Below are positions 1-6,378 of a stretch of 45,757 nt of DNA, piece after piece. A model generated the notes under the pieces. The model was not told the DNA's origin and made no database searches. It saw nothing but the letters and a program-made list of their open reading frames with translations. The translations under genes were made by a program, and so were the position numbers. Positions within the stretch are counted from its first letter, which is position 1, and every line of letters starts with the position of its first letter. This DNA is from Candidatus Daviesbacteria bacterium (GTDB taxonomy: Bacteria; Patescibacteriota; Microgenomatia; Daviesbacterales; UBA10151), in NCBI GenBank assembly GCA_028712705.1, contig JAQTPP010000005.1:1-45757 (forward strand), in the 5' to 3' direction.

Positions 1-61
1 CTTTAGATAGTTTAAAGTCTCTAACCTTAATCTCTACTGGGAGTATCTTGTAGACTCTCAT
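1..61 (-). CDS. N-terminus of an unknown protein, cut by the window edge
   Basis: Twenty codons from ATG at 61, running off the left edge. The peptide begins MRVYKILPVEIKVRDFKL. A second gene at 45704-45757 begins MRAFKILPVEIKVRDFKL and faces outward at the other end of the window. The two share 16 of 18 residues, and about 8 of the 10 base differences are silent (for example CTC/CTT, CCA/CCG, GAC/GAT), which is the pattern of a real protein under selection. I do not recognise the family from so short a piece. A TATAAT box lies 9 nt before the ATG, so the transcript is probably leaderless. Confidence 0.72.
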   Translation of the reverse strand, partial: MRVYKILPVEIKVRDFKLSK

Positions 62-70
62 GTAGCAGCC

Positions 71-76
71 ATTATA
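71..76 (-). promoter_or_regulatory. -10 box (TATAAT) of the left-edge gene
   Basis: TATAAT on the minus strand, nine bases before the ATG at 61. The same box at the same distance precedes the right-edge paralogue. The next 50-60 bases upstream are also alignable between the copies, with GATACAT and TTTAATT blocks in common, so the whole promoter region was duplicated with the gene. Confidence 0.7.
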
Positions 77-141
77 TGAACCTTTAATTGTTAATTAAAC
101 CGTTCTGGATGTATCGGGGCCTAAGCAGTTTTGTGCTTATT

Positions 142-1422
142 TTATAATTTATCCCTGAATTGGTTGTAACTGGTTAGTTTTGATGAATGTTCAACAATTT
201 CATGCTCTTGCTTAACCATCACTCTGGTATTTTCTTTAACATCACTGCGCAATATTACTCCCGGGCCGATCAGGGAATTTGCTCCCACTTTTACTCCCGG
301 CATGGTAGCAGCATTCACACCTATCCTCACACCTCTTCCGGCTATTAAACCAAGCTTATGTCTTCCTGTATCCAAACGATCTTCTCCTGCTGCAATCATC
401 CGATCGTCTAATCTTAAATTAGCAATGACTGCTCCGGATCCCATTCCAAAATCCCCTTCCAAACATGAATCCCCCACATAATTTGTATGAAACCAGGAGT
501 TTGCCCCGACATATGATCTGGTAATATCAGAGTTAAATCCTGTCACGCATCCTTCTTCCAGATTTGATTGTCTAACCATAGAATGATTTCCCACAATACA
601 GTTTTTCCCTAAATAAGCAGGTCCTTTAACCACTGCTCCTTCAAAAACTTTTACACCATCTTCTATCATCACATTGCCTTCAATAATCGCTTTTTCCGAC
701 ACTTTGGCAGTTGGAGAAATCTGCTGTTTAACTTGGGCCAAAAAGTAAGCCATCACATCTAAAATATGCCAGGGATATTTTAAAGGGATCCAAACCCCGC
801 TATATCTGGAAAATCTCACATCCATCCCATCTTTAATCATCTGATCCAAAGCGATCTCATATTGGTCATCCTTTTCTGAAGATGCTTTCTCCAGATACGA
901 AATCAGTTTTTCACCATCTTTAAAATAATCAACCACTAACTTAACCAGATCAGAGGGTTCCCTGTCTTTCTCTGGCTTTTCCACTACCCCCTTTACGCTT
1001 TCCCCTTCTACTTTTAAATACCCTCCGGGGAAATACTTATCAACCTGCAGTCCAGCCACCACCACATCTGCCGACACTCTTAAAACACCCTGATAAACCG
1101 ATTGATCCAGTATATCTTCTGCATTAACCACTAAAATCTCCCCATCTAGCTTATCTTTAGCAGAAAGCAGAGCATCAGCCATGCCTGCAGGCTTATCTTG
1201 GATGGCAATTTTATAAGAAAGTCTTAAGTTTTTAGCAACGCTCTCTACCTCGTCCCGGCTCCCGGGGGATGCAATAATCACAAATTCCCCGTCTAAGTTT
1301 TCTTTGATCTTTTTTAAATTATGGTACAAGAGAGGCTTTCCTAAAAATGGGATCAGACATTTGTCGATCTGAACCGGCCACATTCTTTTACCTTTTCCTG
1401 CTGCCAGTATGACTATCTTCAT
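142..1422 (-). CDS. GlmU-like sugar-1-phosphate nucleotidyltransferase with left-handed beta-helix domain
   Basis: 426 residues. The N-terminus has the nucleotidyltransferase signature (ILAAGKGKRMWP near residues 5-16, then DKCLIPFLGKPLLYH) used to bind NTP and sugar phosphate. VVNAEDILD near residue 100 fits the metal-binding segment. From about residue 240 to 400 there are hexapeptide repeats (IEGNVMIEDGVKVFEGAVV, GVRIGVNAATMPGVKVG), the fold of GlmU-type acyltransferases. The likely role is making a UDP- or dTDP-sugar such as UDP-GlcNAc for the envelope; the exact sugar cannot be read from sequence. A TATAGT box sits 6 nt before ATG, so the mRNA is probably leaderless. The gene stands alone beside tRNA-Met. 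Confidence 0.85.
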   Translation of the reverse strand: MKIVILAAGKGKRMWPVQIDKCLIPFLGKPLLYHNLKKIKENLDGEFVIIASPGSRDEVESVAKNLRLSYKIAIQDKPAGMADALLSAKDKLDGEILVVNAEDILDQSVYQGVLRVSADVVVAGLQVDKYFPGGYLKVEGESVKGVVEKPEKDREPSDLVKLVVDYFKDGEKLISYLEKASSEKDDQYEIALDQMIKDGMDVRFSRYSGVWIPLKYPWHILDVMAYFLAQVKQQISPTAKVSEKAIIEGNVMIEDGVKVFEGAVVKGPAYLGKNCIVGNHSMVRQSNLEEGCVTGFNSDITRSYVGANSWFHTNYVGDSCLEGDFGMGSGAVIANLRLDDRMIAAGEDRLDTGRHKLGLIAGRGVRIGVNAATMPGVKVGANSLIGPGVILRSDVKENTRVMVKQEHEIVEHSSKLTSYNQFRDKL

Positions 1423-1428
1423 ATATTA

Positions 1429-1434
1429 ACTATA
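1429..1434 (-). promoter_or_regulatory. -10 box of the GlmU-like gene
   Basis: TATAGT on the minus strand, six bases upstream of the ATG at 1422. There is no room for a Shine-Dalgarno site between box and start. Confidence 0.5.
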
Positions 1435-1442
1435 CATTAAAG

Positions 1443-1514
1443 TAGCAGCGGCTGGAATCGAACCAGCAACCTATCGCTTATGAAACGATCGCTCCACCAT
1501 TGAGCTACGCTGCC
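1443..1514 (-). tRNA. tRNA-Met(CAU), probably elongator
   Basis: A full cloverleaf can be drawn: acceptor GGCAGCG with CGCTGCT (one G-U at the end), D-stem GCTC/GAGC, anticodon stem ATCGT/GCGAT around loop TTCATAA (anticodon CAT), T-stem GCTGG/CCAGC with TTCGATT, and A73. It lacks the C1-A72 mismatch of initiators; the initiator is the split tRNA at 3854. A separate tRNA-Ile(UAU) in this window makes the alternative reading, tRNA-Ile2 with modified CAU, less needed. CCA is not encoded. Confidence 0.93.
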
Positions 1515-1598
1515 ATGTAGAAGAATTTTATCATAAAGTGGAATCATTTATGCTCACTTAACTCCTTGACGCAATCTCATAGACTAGTTTACTCTTAA

Positions 1599-1625
1599 AC
1601 TACAATCAGTTTACATGATTGTAGT
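1599..1625. repeat. Hairpin with GTTTACA loop, copy 1
   Basis: Perfect 10-bp stem ACTACAATCA/TGATTGTAGT around loop GTTTACA, ending 8 bases before the Nramp gene start. Hairpins at 32500 and 37220 share the TCA-loop-TGA apex but have a different stem. There is no T-run, so it is not an obvious terminator. Confidence 0.6.
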
Positions 1626-1633
1626 AAATTAAT

Positions 1634-3010
1634 ATGCTTTCTTCTGACAAGATATTGGAAAAAATGGCCGGGGCTCCGGCAGATATTTTAGACAAAAGCA
1701 TTAATACCTCAAAAAAAATCACCGGGGTATTTGTTTCCAAGAAAAATATCGGACAAGCCAGAGAATACTGGAAAACTCTGGGACCGGGACTGACAACCGG
1801 AGCTGCCGATGATGATCCGTCCGGAATTACCACCTATTCTCAAACAGGAGCGCAATACGGCTTCAATCTTTTGTGGCTGGCTCCTTATACCTTTCCTTTA
1901 ATGGCAATTATACAAGAAATGTGCGCCAGGATTGGTTTGATTACAGGCAGAGGTTTAGCAGCCAATATCAGGCAATACTTTCCCAAATGGGTATTGTATA
2001 TTGCTACTTTGCTGCTGTTTTCAGCCAACACTCTAAACATCGGAGCAGATTTAGGCGCCATGGCCAAAGCCACCCAATTACTTTTTCCACACATCAGTTT
2101 TACTTCCCTGATTTTGGGCTTCACAATCGTAACTTTAGCCCTGCAGATATTCACAACGTATGAAAAATATGCCAAATATTTAAAGTGGCTGGCCCTGGTA
2201 CTTTTATCCTATGTCTTTTCTGCTTTAACAGTGAACATCAACTGGAATGATGTGTTCCAAAAAACACTCATTCCTACGATCGTATTCTCAAAAGACCAGC
2301 TATTTTTAATTACAGGTATTTTGGGAACAACTATTTCTCCATACCTCTTTTTTTGGCAAACTTCCCAAGAGGTGGAGGAACAAATTTTGGGCGGTAAAAC
2401 CACTTTAAAACTCCGCCAGGAAGAAACAACGATTCAGGAGGTCAGAAATATGCGGACAGATGTCTGGTCAGGCATGTTTTTATCTAATCTGGTGATGTTT
2501 TTTATCATTGCTGCCTGTGCAGCCACGCTTAATACTGCCGGAATCACCAGTATCACCACAGCTGCAGAAGCTGCGGAAGCTCTGCGGCCAATCGCCGGAG
2601 AACAGGTTTATTTGCTTTTCGCCTTGGGCATTATCGGAACAGGCATGTTGGCAGTGCCGATTCTGGCTGGATCGGCTTCGTATGCCTTATCTGAAAGCAT
2701 GGGCTGGAAATTCGGGCTCTACAGAAAACTCAAGGAGGCTAATGCTTTTTATGGGGTTATTATTATCTCAACCGGTATAGGTTTAATCCTTAATTTTGTG
2801 GGATTTGATCCTATTAAAGCGTTAATTTATGCTGCTGTTGCCAATGGCTTAATAGCGCCTGTTGTTTTAGTTTTGATTATTTTGATAAGCGGTAATGTCA
2901 AAATCATGGGTAAATGGGTTAATGGCAGATTAACAACGCTCGTGGGATGGCTAACTATAGCTCTAATGACAGTGGCCGGAGTAGCTACCATTATCTCTTT
3001 ATTTATGTAA
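1634..3010 (+). CDS. Nramp-family divalent metal transporter, divergent subgroup
   Basis: 458 residues with about eleven hydrophobic segments after a charged N-terminal tail of roughly 45 residues. TM1 carries LGPGLTTGAADDDPSGITTY, matching the Nramp TM1 signature, but DPGN is replaced by DPSG. In TM6 the family MPH motif is replaced by SPY (GTTISPYLFFWQ). These are the metal-binding positions, so this belongs to the Nramp-related branch whose substrate may not be Mn2+ or Fe2+. Inner-membrane location is expected. The start at 1634 has no clear Shine-Dalgarno site; a hairpin lies just upstream. Confidence 0.85.
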   Translation: MLSSDKILEKMAGAPADILDKSINTSKKITGVFVSKKNIGQAREYWKTLGPGLTTGAADDDPSGITTYSQTGAQYGFNLLWLAPYTFPLMAIIQEMCARIGLITGRGLAANIRQYFPKWVLYIATLLLFSANTLNIGADLGAMAKATQLLFPHISFTSLILGFTIVTLALQIFTTYEKYAKYLKWLALVLLSYVFSALTVNINWNDVFQKTLIPTIVFSKDQLFLITGILGTTISPYLFFWQTSQEVEEQILGGKTTLKLRQEETTIQEVRNMRTDVWSGMFLSNLVMFFIIAACAATLNTAGITSITTAAEAAEALRPIAGEQVYLLFALGIIGTGMLAVPILAGSASYALSESMGWKFGLYRKLKEANAFYGVIIISTGIGLILNFVGFDPIKALIYAAVANGLIAPVVLVLIILISGNVKIMGKWVNGRLTTLVGWLTIALMTVAGVATIISLFM

Positions 3011-3020
3011 TCTGTGCCTG

Positions 3021-3048
3021 CACTGAGCGAGCGAAGCGAGTCGAAGTG
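3021..3048. repeat. Dispersed palindrome (CACTGAGCG...CGAAGTG type)
   Basis: Imperfect palindrome CACTgagcga...tcgAAGTG just after the Nramp stop. Its TGAG/CGAA arms resemble the CCTGAGCTTGTCGAAGG hairpin inside the group I intron at 3945. Probably a mobile palindromic repeat; it could also help end transcription. Confidence 0.5.
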
Positions 3049-3067
3049 TTGCGGGGGCGGAGATTGA

Positions 3068-3748
3068 TTATATAGCTTCGCTTAATCCACTAATCCAACC
3101 CTTCATTTTATTTAATAATTCACTACTCTTTCGTACTCGAATCCTTAAAACACCAAAATAGTTATCCCTATTAGGGTGTTCCCTAAGCCAAGAGGAATAA
3201 TGATAAAATGGTTTCTCGAATTGATTCAGAGGGATACCTGTAAATTTAGACCAAAAATGCTTAATTTCCTCTGTACGATCCTTATGAGTTTCGTTAAACT
3301 CAGTTCGCAAAATAAAATCTTCCCTCTGAACTTTTAATGCCTTCTCAAACCACTTAATAATAAACTTAATCATCCTCGGATCAGAATTACAAAATCCTAG
3401 TCTGCACTCTTTAACACTTTTAAAACCTTCTGCCCAATAAAGGGATAATCCTGTTAAAAAGAGCTCTTTGGAGGCCAAAGGCTTAATCTCTGCGTATGCA
3501 TCTTTGAATAATTTTTTTACTCTTGTTATTTTCTCTAAATGACTTTGTTTTGCTAAACGTTTTAAGTGCCTGACGTTTACTTTCCTTCTTTTCAGCTTTT
3601 CCTTCTGTTGTTCTGTTAATTCCACTCCTCTACACCACACGCTTACAATACTCACACTCACGCCTAGAGTTGCCGCTATTTTCTTGATACTTTTACCAGC
3701 TTTCCGTAAAATTAAAGCTTTTTCGTATTCAACAGATTTACGTTTCAT
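3068..3748 (-). CDS. HTH protein with LAGLIDADG-like domain (candidate homing endonuclease)
   Basis: 226 residues. Residues 1-45 form a helix-turn-helix (ALILRKAGKSIKKIAATLGVS, then SIVSVWCRG), followed by a basic stretch. The C-terminal part has LTGLSLYWAEGFKS and LGFCNSDPRMIKFIIKWF, an arrangement I associate with single-motif LAGLIDADG-like proteins of CPR genomes; the canonical acidic residue would be the E of WAEG. It diverges from the promoter of the intron-split tRNA-fMet about 100 bp away, so a link with intron mobility is possible but not shown. An alternative is a recombinase-associated DNA-binding protein. Confidence 0.55.
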   Translation of the reverse strand: MKRKSVEYEKALILRKAGKSIKKIAATLGVSVSIVSVWCRGVELTEQQKEKLKRRKVNVRHLKRLAKQSHLEKITRVKKLFKDAYAEIKPLASKELFLTGLSLYWAEGFKSVKECRLGFCNSDPRMIKFIIKWFEKALKVQREDFILRTEFNETHKDRTEEIKHFWSKFTGIPLNQFEKPFYHYSSWLREHPNRDNYFGVLRIRVRKSSELLNKMKGWISGLSEAI

Positions 3749-3819
3749 TAGAATTATTGATATATGGGATGTATTTCTACATTACAGTCTTTCTAAATGT
3801 GCTGTCAAGCCTATTTTGA

Positions 3820-3848
3820 TTGACATATCATAATGAGGAAGTTACAAT
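3820..3848 (+). promoter_or_regulatory. Promoter of split tRNA-fMet
   Basis: TTGACA, then exactly 17 bases, then TACAAT, placing transcription start at or within a few bases of the first tRNA base at 3854. Strong sigma-70-type consensus. Confidence 0.8.
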
Positions 3849-3853
3849 ATGCT

Positions 3854-4116
3854 CGCGGGGAAGTGTAACGGCTGCACACAAGGCTCAAAATTGGGCTCTC
3901 TAATGAGTAATTATTGGAGATAACCTAGCTATATCGGTGGAATCCTGAGCTTGTCGAAGGACAATACCGAGGGAAGTCCGCTTTTGGCGGACCCCGTAGA
4001 GACTACACGCTGGGCCCCTGACGACGAATGTCGGGGTGATGATATAGTCCTACCCCTACAGTAATGTGGGAAGGTGCATAATCTTGAGGCAGGGAGTTCA
4101 ACTCTCCCCCCCGCAA
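3854..4116 (+). tRNA. Initiator tRNA-fMet(CAU), interrupted by a group I intron
   Basis: Exons 3854-3885 and 4077-4116 join into a full tRNA. Acceptor CGCGGGG faces CCCCGCA, with the C1-A72 mismatch that marks bacterial initiator tRNAs. D-stem GTGT/GCAC, anticodon stem CAAGG/TCTTG around loop CTCATAA (anticodon CAT), variable AGGCA, T-stem GGGAG/CTCCC with TTCAACT, and A73. Exon 1 ends at U33 and exon 2 begins at C34, so the intron interrupts the anticodon loop. The three G-C pairs usual in initiator anticodon stems are not all present (A-U, G-C, G-U here). CCA is not encoded. Confidence 0.9.
3886..4076 (+). ncRNA. Group I intron in tRNA-fMet, 191 nt, no ORF
   Basis: Group I rules hold: exon 1 ends in U, the intron ends in G, and GGCU of exon 1 can pair with an internal guide GGCU at 3894-3897 (P1, with the U-G wobble at the splice site). 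The core signature GATATAGTCC lies at 4041-4050 and its TAGTC pairs with GACTA at 4001-4005 (P7). The segment GAGATAACCTAGC near 3918 resembles the P/Q region of cyanobacterial-type tRNA introns (IC3-like). Peripheral hairpins include CCTGAGCTTGTCGAAGG (3945-3961) and GTCCGCTTTTGGCGGAC (3976-3992). It carries no endonuclease. Confidence 0.88.
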
Positions 4117-4127
4117 CACAAATTATT

Positions 4128-4259
4128 TTAGCCCAATCCAAGCTTTTTTGCACAATCATCACAGAAGATAAATGTTTTAGTGATAAGTTGTGGAGCACCT
4201 GCGAATCTGGGTTTGGTGGATTCTTTATATTGCCTACATGATGGGCACTGTGTTTTCAT
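4128..4259 (-). CDS. Small zinc-ribbon protein, 43 residues
   Basis: Reads from ATG at 4259 to TAA at 4128. It begins MKTQCPSCRQYKES and contains FCDDCAKKLGLG at the end, so it has two CxxC pairs about 30 residues apart, the layout of a zinc ribbon. No function can be assigned. It faces the 3' end of the split tRNA-fMet. A weak AGGA lies immediately before ATG, too close for a standard ribosome site. The two cysteine pairs are the main reason to believe it is real. Confidence 0.5.
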   Translation of the reverse strand: MKTQCPSCRQYKESTKPRFAGAPQLITKTFIFCDDCAKKLGLG

Positions 4260-4314
4260 TCCTGAACGATACCACTTATTGCGAAGCAAGACTAACGAAG
4301 TGTCATTTTAGTCC

Positions 4315-4343
4315 TTGAAAAGTCCTGAAATTGGTGATATCAT
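4315..4343 (+). promoter_or_regulatory. Promoter of the antitoxin gene
   Basis: TTGAAA, 17 bases, TATCAT, then six bases to the ATG at 4350. The predicted start of transcription coincides with the start codon, a leaderless arrangement. Confidence 0.7.
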
Positions 4344-4349
4344 AGCTTC

Positions 4350-4613
4350 ATGATTACACAACAAGCTCAGATAAAAATAAATCTTCCTTTGGCTTTAAAA
4401 GAATTTTTAGAAAGTAAAGCCAATAAATTCGGTATACCTTTGGCAGGCTATATTAAACATCTAATGCTTAAAGATGTGGAGAATATGGAATATCCTGTGT
4501 TCGAAGCATCTGATAAGACTATCAAGGCATATAAAAAAGCCATGAGGCAAAAAGACAAAGCAGTTACTTTCAGTAATATAGGTGAGCTAGATAAGTACCT
4601 TAAGAATTTGTGA
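4350..4613 (+). CDS. Antitoxin-like small protein of a RelE/ParE-type module
   Basis: 87 residues. The N-terminus, QAQIKINLPLALKEFLESKA, looks like a ribbon-helix-helix or RelB/DinJ-type DNA-binding segment, followed by an acidic and lysine-rich tail typical of the part that wraps the toxin. Its stop overlaps a GTG that opens the downstream toxin frame (GTGA overlap), a common toxin-antitoxin layout. It has its own promoter with ATG six bases after the -10 box. The antitoxin frame is intact while the toxin frame is interrupted. Confidence 0.65.
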   Translation: MITQQAQIKINLPLALKEFLESKANKFGIPLAGYIKHLMLKDVENMEYPVFEASDKTIKAYKKAMRQKDKAVTFSNIGELDKYLKNL

Positions 4614-4885
4614 AATCTCTAAACTTCAGCCCAGATATTCTCAAGCAGTTAAATGAAACCCAAAAGAGGGATAATAAACTTTATCAAAGAATTCTCAAAC
4701 AATTAAACCTATTGCAATAAAATCCTAAACTCAAATCCTTAAGGCTTCATAAGATAACTAGAGAAGTTAAAAATACCTGGAGCGTATCTATTACTAAAAG
4801 TTTCAGAATGCTCTATACAGAAACTGATAAAGAGTATTATTTTTATAAAATGGGTTCCCATGATGAAGTTTATCGGAAAAGATAA
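4610..4885 (+). pseudogene. RelE/ParE-superfamily toxin, interrupted by one in-frame TAA
   Basis: From GTG at 4610 the frame reads MKSLNFSPDILKQLNE... to LNLLQ, then TAA at 4718-4720, and continues in the same frame as NPKLKSLRLHKITREVKNTW through SFRMLYTET and YYFYKMGSHDEVYRKR to TAA at 4883. The second half has the RelE/ParE pattern: LHK, then W-S-V-S-I, then F-R-M-L-Y, then a final G-H/S-H-D-E-V-Y segment. One base change would restore the whole protein of about 91 residues. Most likely a recently silenced ribosome-dependent RNase; a sequencing error is the alternative. Confidence 0.65.
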
Positions 4886-4887
4886 AT

Positions 4888-5238
4888 TTACTTAAAAAAT
4901 ACTTTCAACCAGCCTAACCAGTTGGGGAGACGGACTGAAGCAGCTTGACTGGCACCCAGCACTGCTTTTAGTTTTTCCTCTGGAATAACCACCACAGTCT
5001 CCCCTTTTCTTGAAAAACCCAGCTTATCTCTGATTTCCTCTTCTATAAATTCCTGTGACTGAATTTGGGCAAGCTCACTCTTTAACTGCTTATTTTTAGC
5101 CTCCAGCTTATAAACAACATCCGCGGCCTCTGATAATCTTTCCCCTGATCTGGTAGCCTCAATTATCTGATTCACAAGATTATAGACAATAAATAAAATT
5201 ACTAAAATAATCAAACCTGACGTGATTTTTCTAATCAT
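4888..5238 (-). CDS. FtsB/DivIC-like septum protein
   Basis: 116 residues with the classic layout of the family: a single membrane helix at residues 8-27 (GLIILVILFIVYNLVNQII), then a coiled coil of about 40 residues (VVYKLEAKNKQLKSELAQIQ), then the short conserved segment EEEIRDKLGFSRKGETVVVIPE. In well-studied bacteria FtsB/DivIC links early and late division proteins. The gene is convergent with the toxin frame and divergent from the integrase gene. Confidence 0.82.
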   Translation of the reverse strand: MIRKITSGLIILVILFIVYNLVNQIIEATRSGERLSEAADVVYKLEAKNKQLKSELAQIQSQEFIEEEIRDKLGFSRKGETVVVIPEEKLKAVLGASQAASVRLPNWLGWLKVFFK

Positions 5239-5275
5239 AGTTAATTAAATTTAATCATTCTGCATATCCTCGCCC

Positions 5276-5304
5276 TTGACAAAGTCAGCCTATAACATTA
5301 AAAT
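5276..5304 (+). promoter_or_regulatory. Promoter of the tyrosine recombinase gene
   Basis: TTGACA, 17 bases, TAAAAT, then eight bases to ATG at 5313. Predicted leaderless. Confidence 0.75.
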
Positions 5305-5312
5305 GTATCATT

Positions 5313-6176
5313 ATGGTTTCTCTGCATGATGCACACCAACAATTTATAGATCACCTTAAAGGTAGATCCAGAGCTTCAGCTACTATCTTAGCTTATGGCA
5401 AAGATATTGATCAACTGGTGAGTTTTTTGGAAAACATAGGCAAAACCGATCCCAACCAAGTTGAAACTACAGATTTACAGGCATTTATGCAAAAATTGGC
5501 TGATGAACATTATACTGCCAAATCAATCTCACGAAAAACCAATTCCACCAAAACATTTTTCAAGTTTTTAAAAAGTTCTAATTTAATAAATTCTGATCCG
5601 ACAACGGCTTTAGAGCATCCCAAATTCGAAAATAAACCGCCCAGGATTTTAACAAAATTGGAATATCGAAGCTTGCGTGATGCAGCCAGATCCGATACCA
5701 GAATATCGGCAGTCATAGAATTACTCCTTCAAACCGGTATCAGAATCGGCGAACTTGCCAAACTGCGGGTTGAAGATATTGATTTGAATAATTTAACTCT
5801 CCATGTTCCCCCGTTTGAAGACACCCGCGAAAGAATGATACCGCTCAATAAATCAGCAGCAGAAGCAGTCAAAAGCTATCTTCCGATAAGAGCAAAAACC
5901 CCAAACCATGCTTTATTTGTTACCAAAACCGGCCGCCCCTTACTTATTAGAAATATCAGGACTGCGATTGACAGATACTTCAGAATTGCCGGTATCAAAG
6001 ATGCCAAACTAAATGATCTTCGGCATACCTGGGTGACATTTCAGCTTCAAGCAGGAGTACCGATGACACTAGTGTCAAAGTTGGCTGGTCACAAAAGACT
6101 TTCAACGACTGAAAAATACCTCCAATTCATCCAAGGCCCAACTGCGGAGGGAAAAGTGAAATTAGAAGAGCTGTAA
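5313..6176 (+). CDS. Tyrosine recombinase (Xer/phage-integrase family)
   Basis: 287 residues. An N-terminal SAM-like core-binding domain (residues 5-95) precedes the catalytic domain. Visible active-site elements: Arg in TGIRIGELAKL, LRHTW, the second His in LAGHKRLSTTEKYL, and Tyr in KYLQF. Two positions depart from the usual set: the first His of HxxRH is Asn (LNDLRHTW), and the hairpin Lys appears to be Arg (DTRERMIPL). The gene may be the chromosomal Xer enzyme or an element integrase; tRNA-Ile and a tRNA fragment follow within 250 bp, which favours an old integration site. It has a strong own promoter. Confidence 0.85.
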   Translation: MVSLHDAHQQFIDHLKGRSRASATILAYGKDIDQLVSFLENIGKTDPNQVETTDLQAFMQKLADEHYTAKSISRKTNSTKTFFKFLKSSNLINSDPTTALEHPKFENKPPRILTKLEYRSLRDAARSDTRISAVIELLLQTGIRIGELAKLRVEDIDLNNLTLHVPPFEDTRERMIPLNKSAAEAVKSYLPIRAKTPNHALFVTKTGRPLLIRNIRTAIDRYFRIAGIKDAKLNDLRHTWVTFQLQAGVPMTLVSKLAGHKRLSTTEKYLQFIQGPTAEGKVKLEEL

Positions 6177-6280
6177 AATAGTGAACGGACCAGAATTAAA
6201 GTAGGCCCGGAAGGAAAATACACCCAATTCCTCGCATTCGCTCGAAATTGCCGAACCCTCATCAAGTGTGTAAATACGCC

Positions 6281-6378
6281 CAATCAAAATTTGGTGGAAC
6301 TGCCTGGATTCGAACCAGGAACCAAATGTGTATAAGACATTCGCTCTACCGTTGAGCTACAGTTCCAAATTTTGATTG
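6281..6378. repeat. Perfect 14-bp inverted repeat flanking tRNA-Ile
   Basis: CAATCAAAATTTGG at 6281-6294 and its exact complement CCAAATTTTGATTG at 6365-6378 bracket the tRNA gene. The inner ends coincide with the ends of the tRNA acceptor stem, so the transcript could form one long continuous acceptor helix. I cannot tell whether this is a processing signal or the scar of an insertion. Confidence 0.8.
6295..6366 (-). tRNA. tRNA-Ile(UAU)
   Basis: Acceptor GGAACTG/CAGTTCC, D-stem GCTC/GAGC, anticodon stem AATGT/ACATT around loop CTTATAC (anticodon TAT), T-stem CCTGG/CCAGG with TTCGAAT, A73. Anticodon UAU reads AUA directly. Most bacteria use a CAU tRNA modified to lysidine by TilS for this codon, so this is uncommon. 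CCA is not encoded. Confidence 0.92.

Noticed and set aside
3929..4198. An 89-residue minus-strand frame across the split tRNA-fMet
   Set aside because: It runs antisense through the intron and the tRNA exon; the RNA reading explains the sequence fully.
6181..6280. 3' half of the broken tRNA on the other side of tRNA-Ile
   Set aside because: A CGGGCC block exists near 6204, but no T-arm precedes it, so a tRNA split by insertion cannot be shown.
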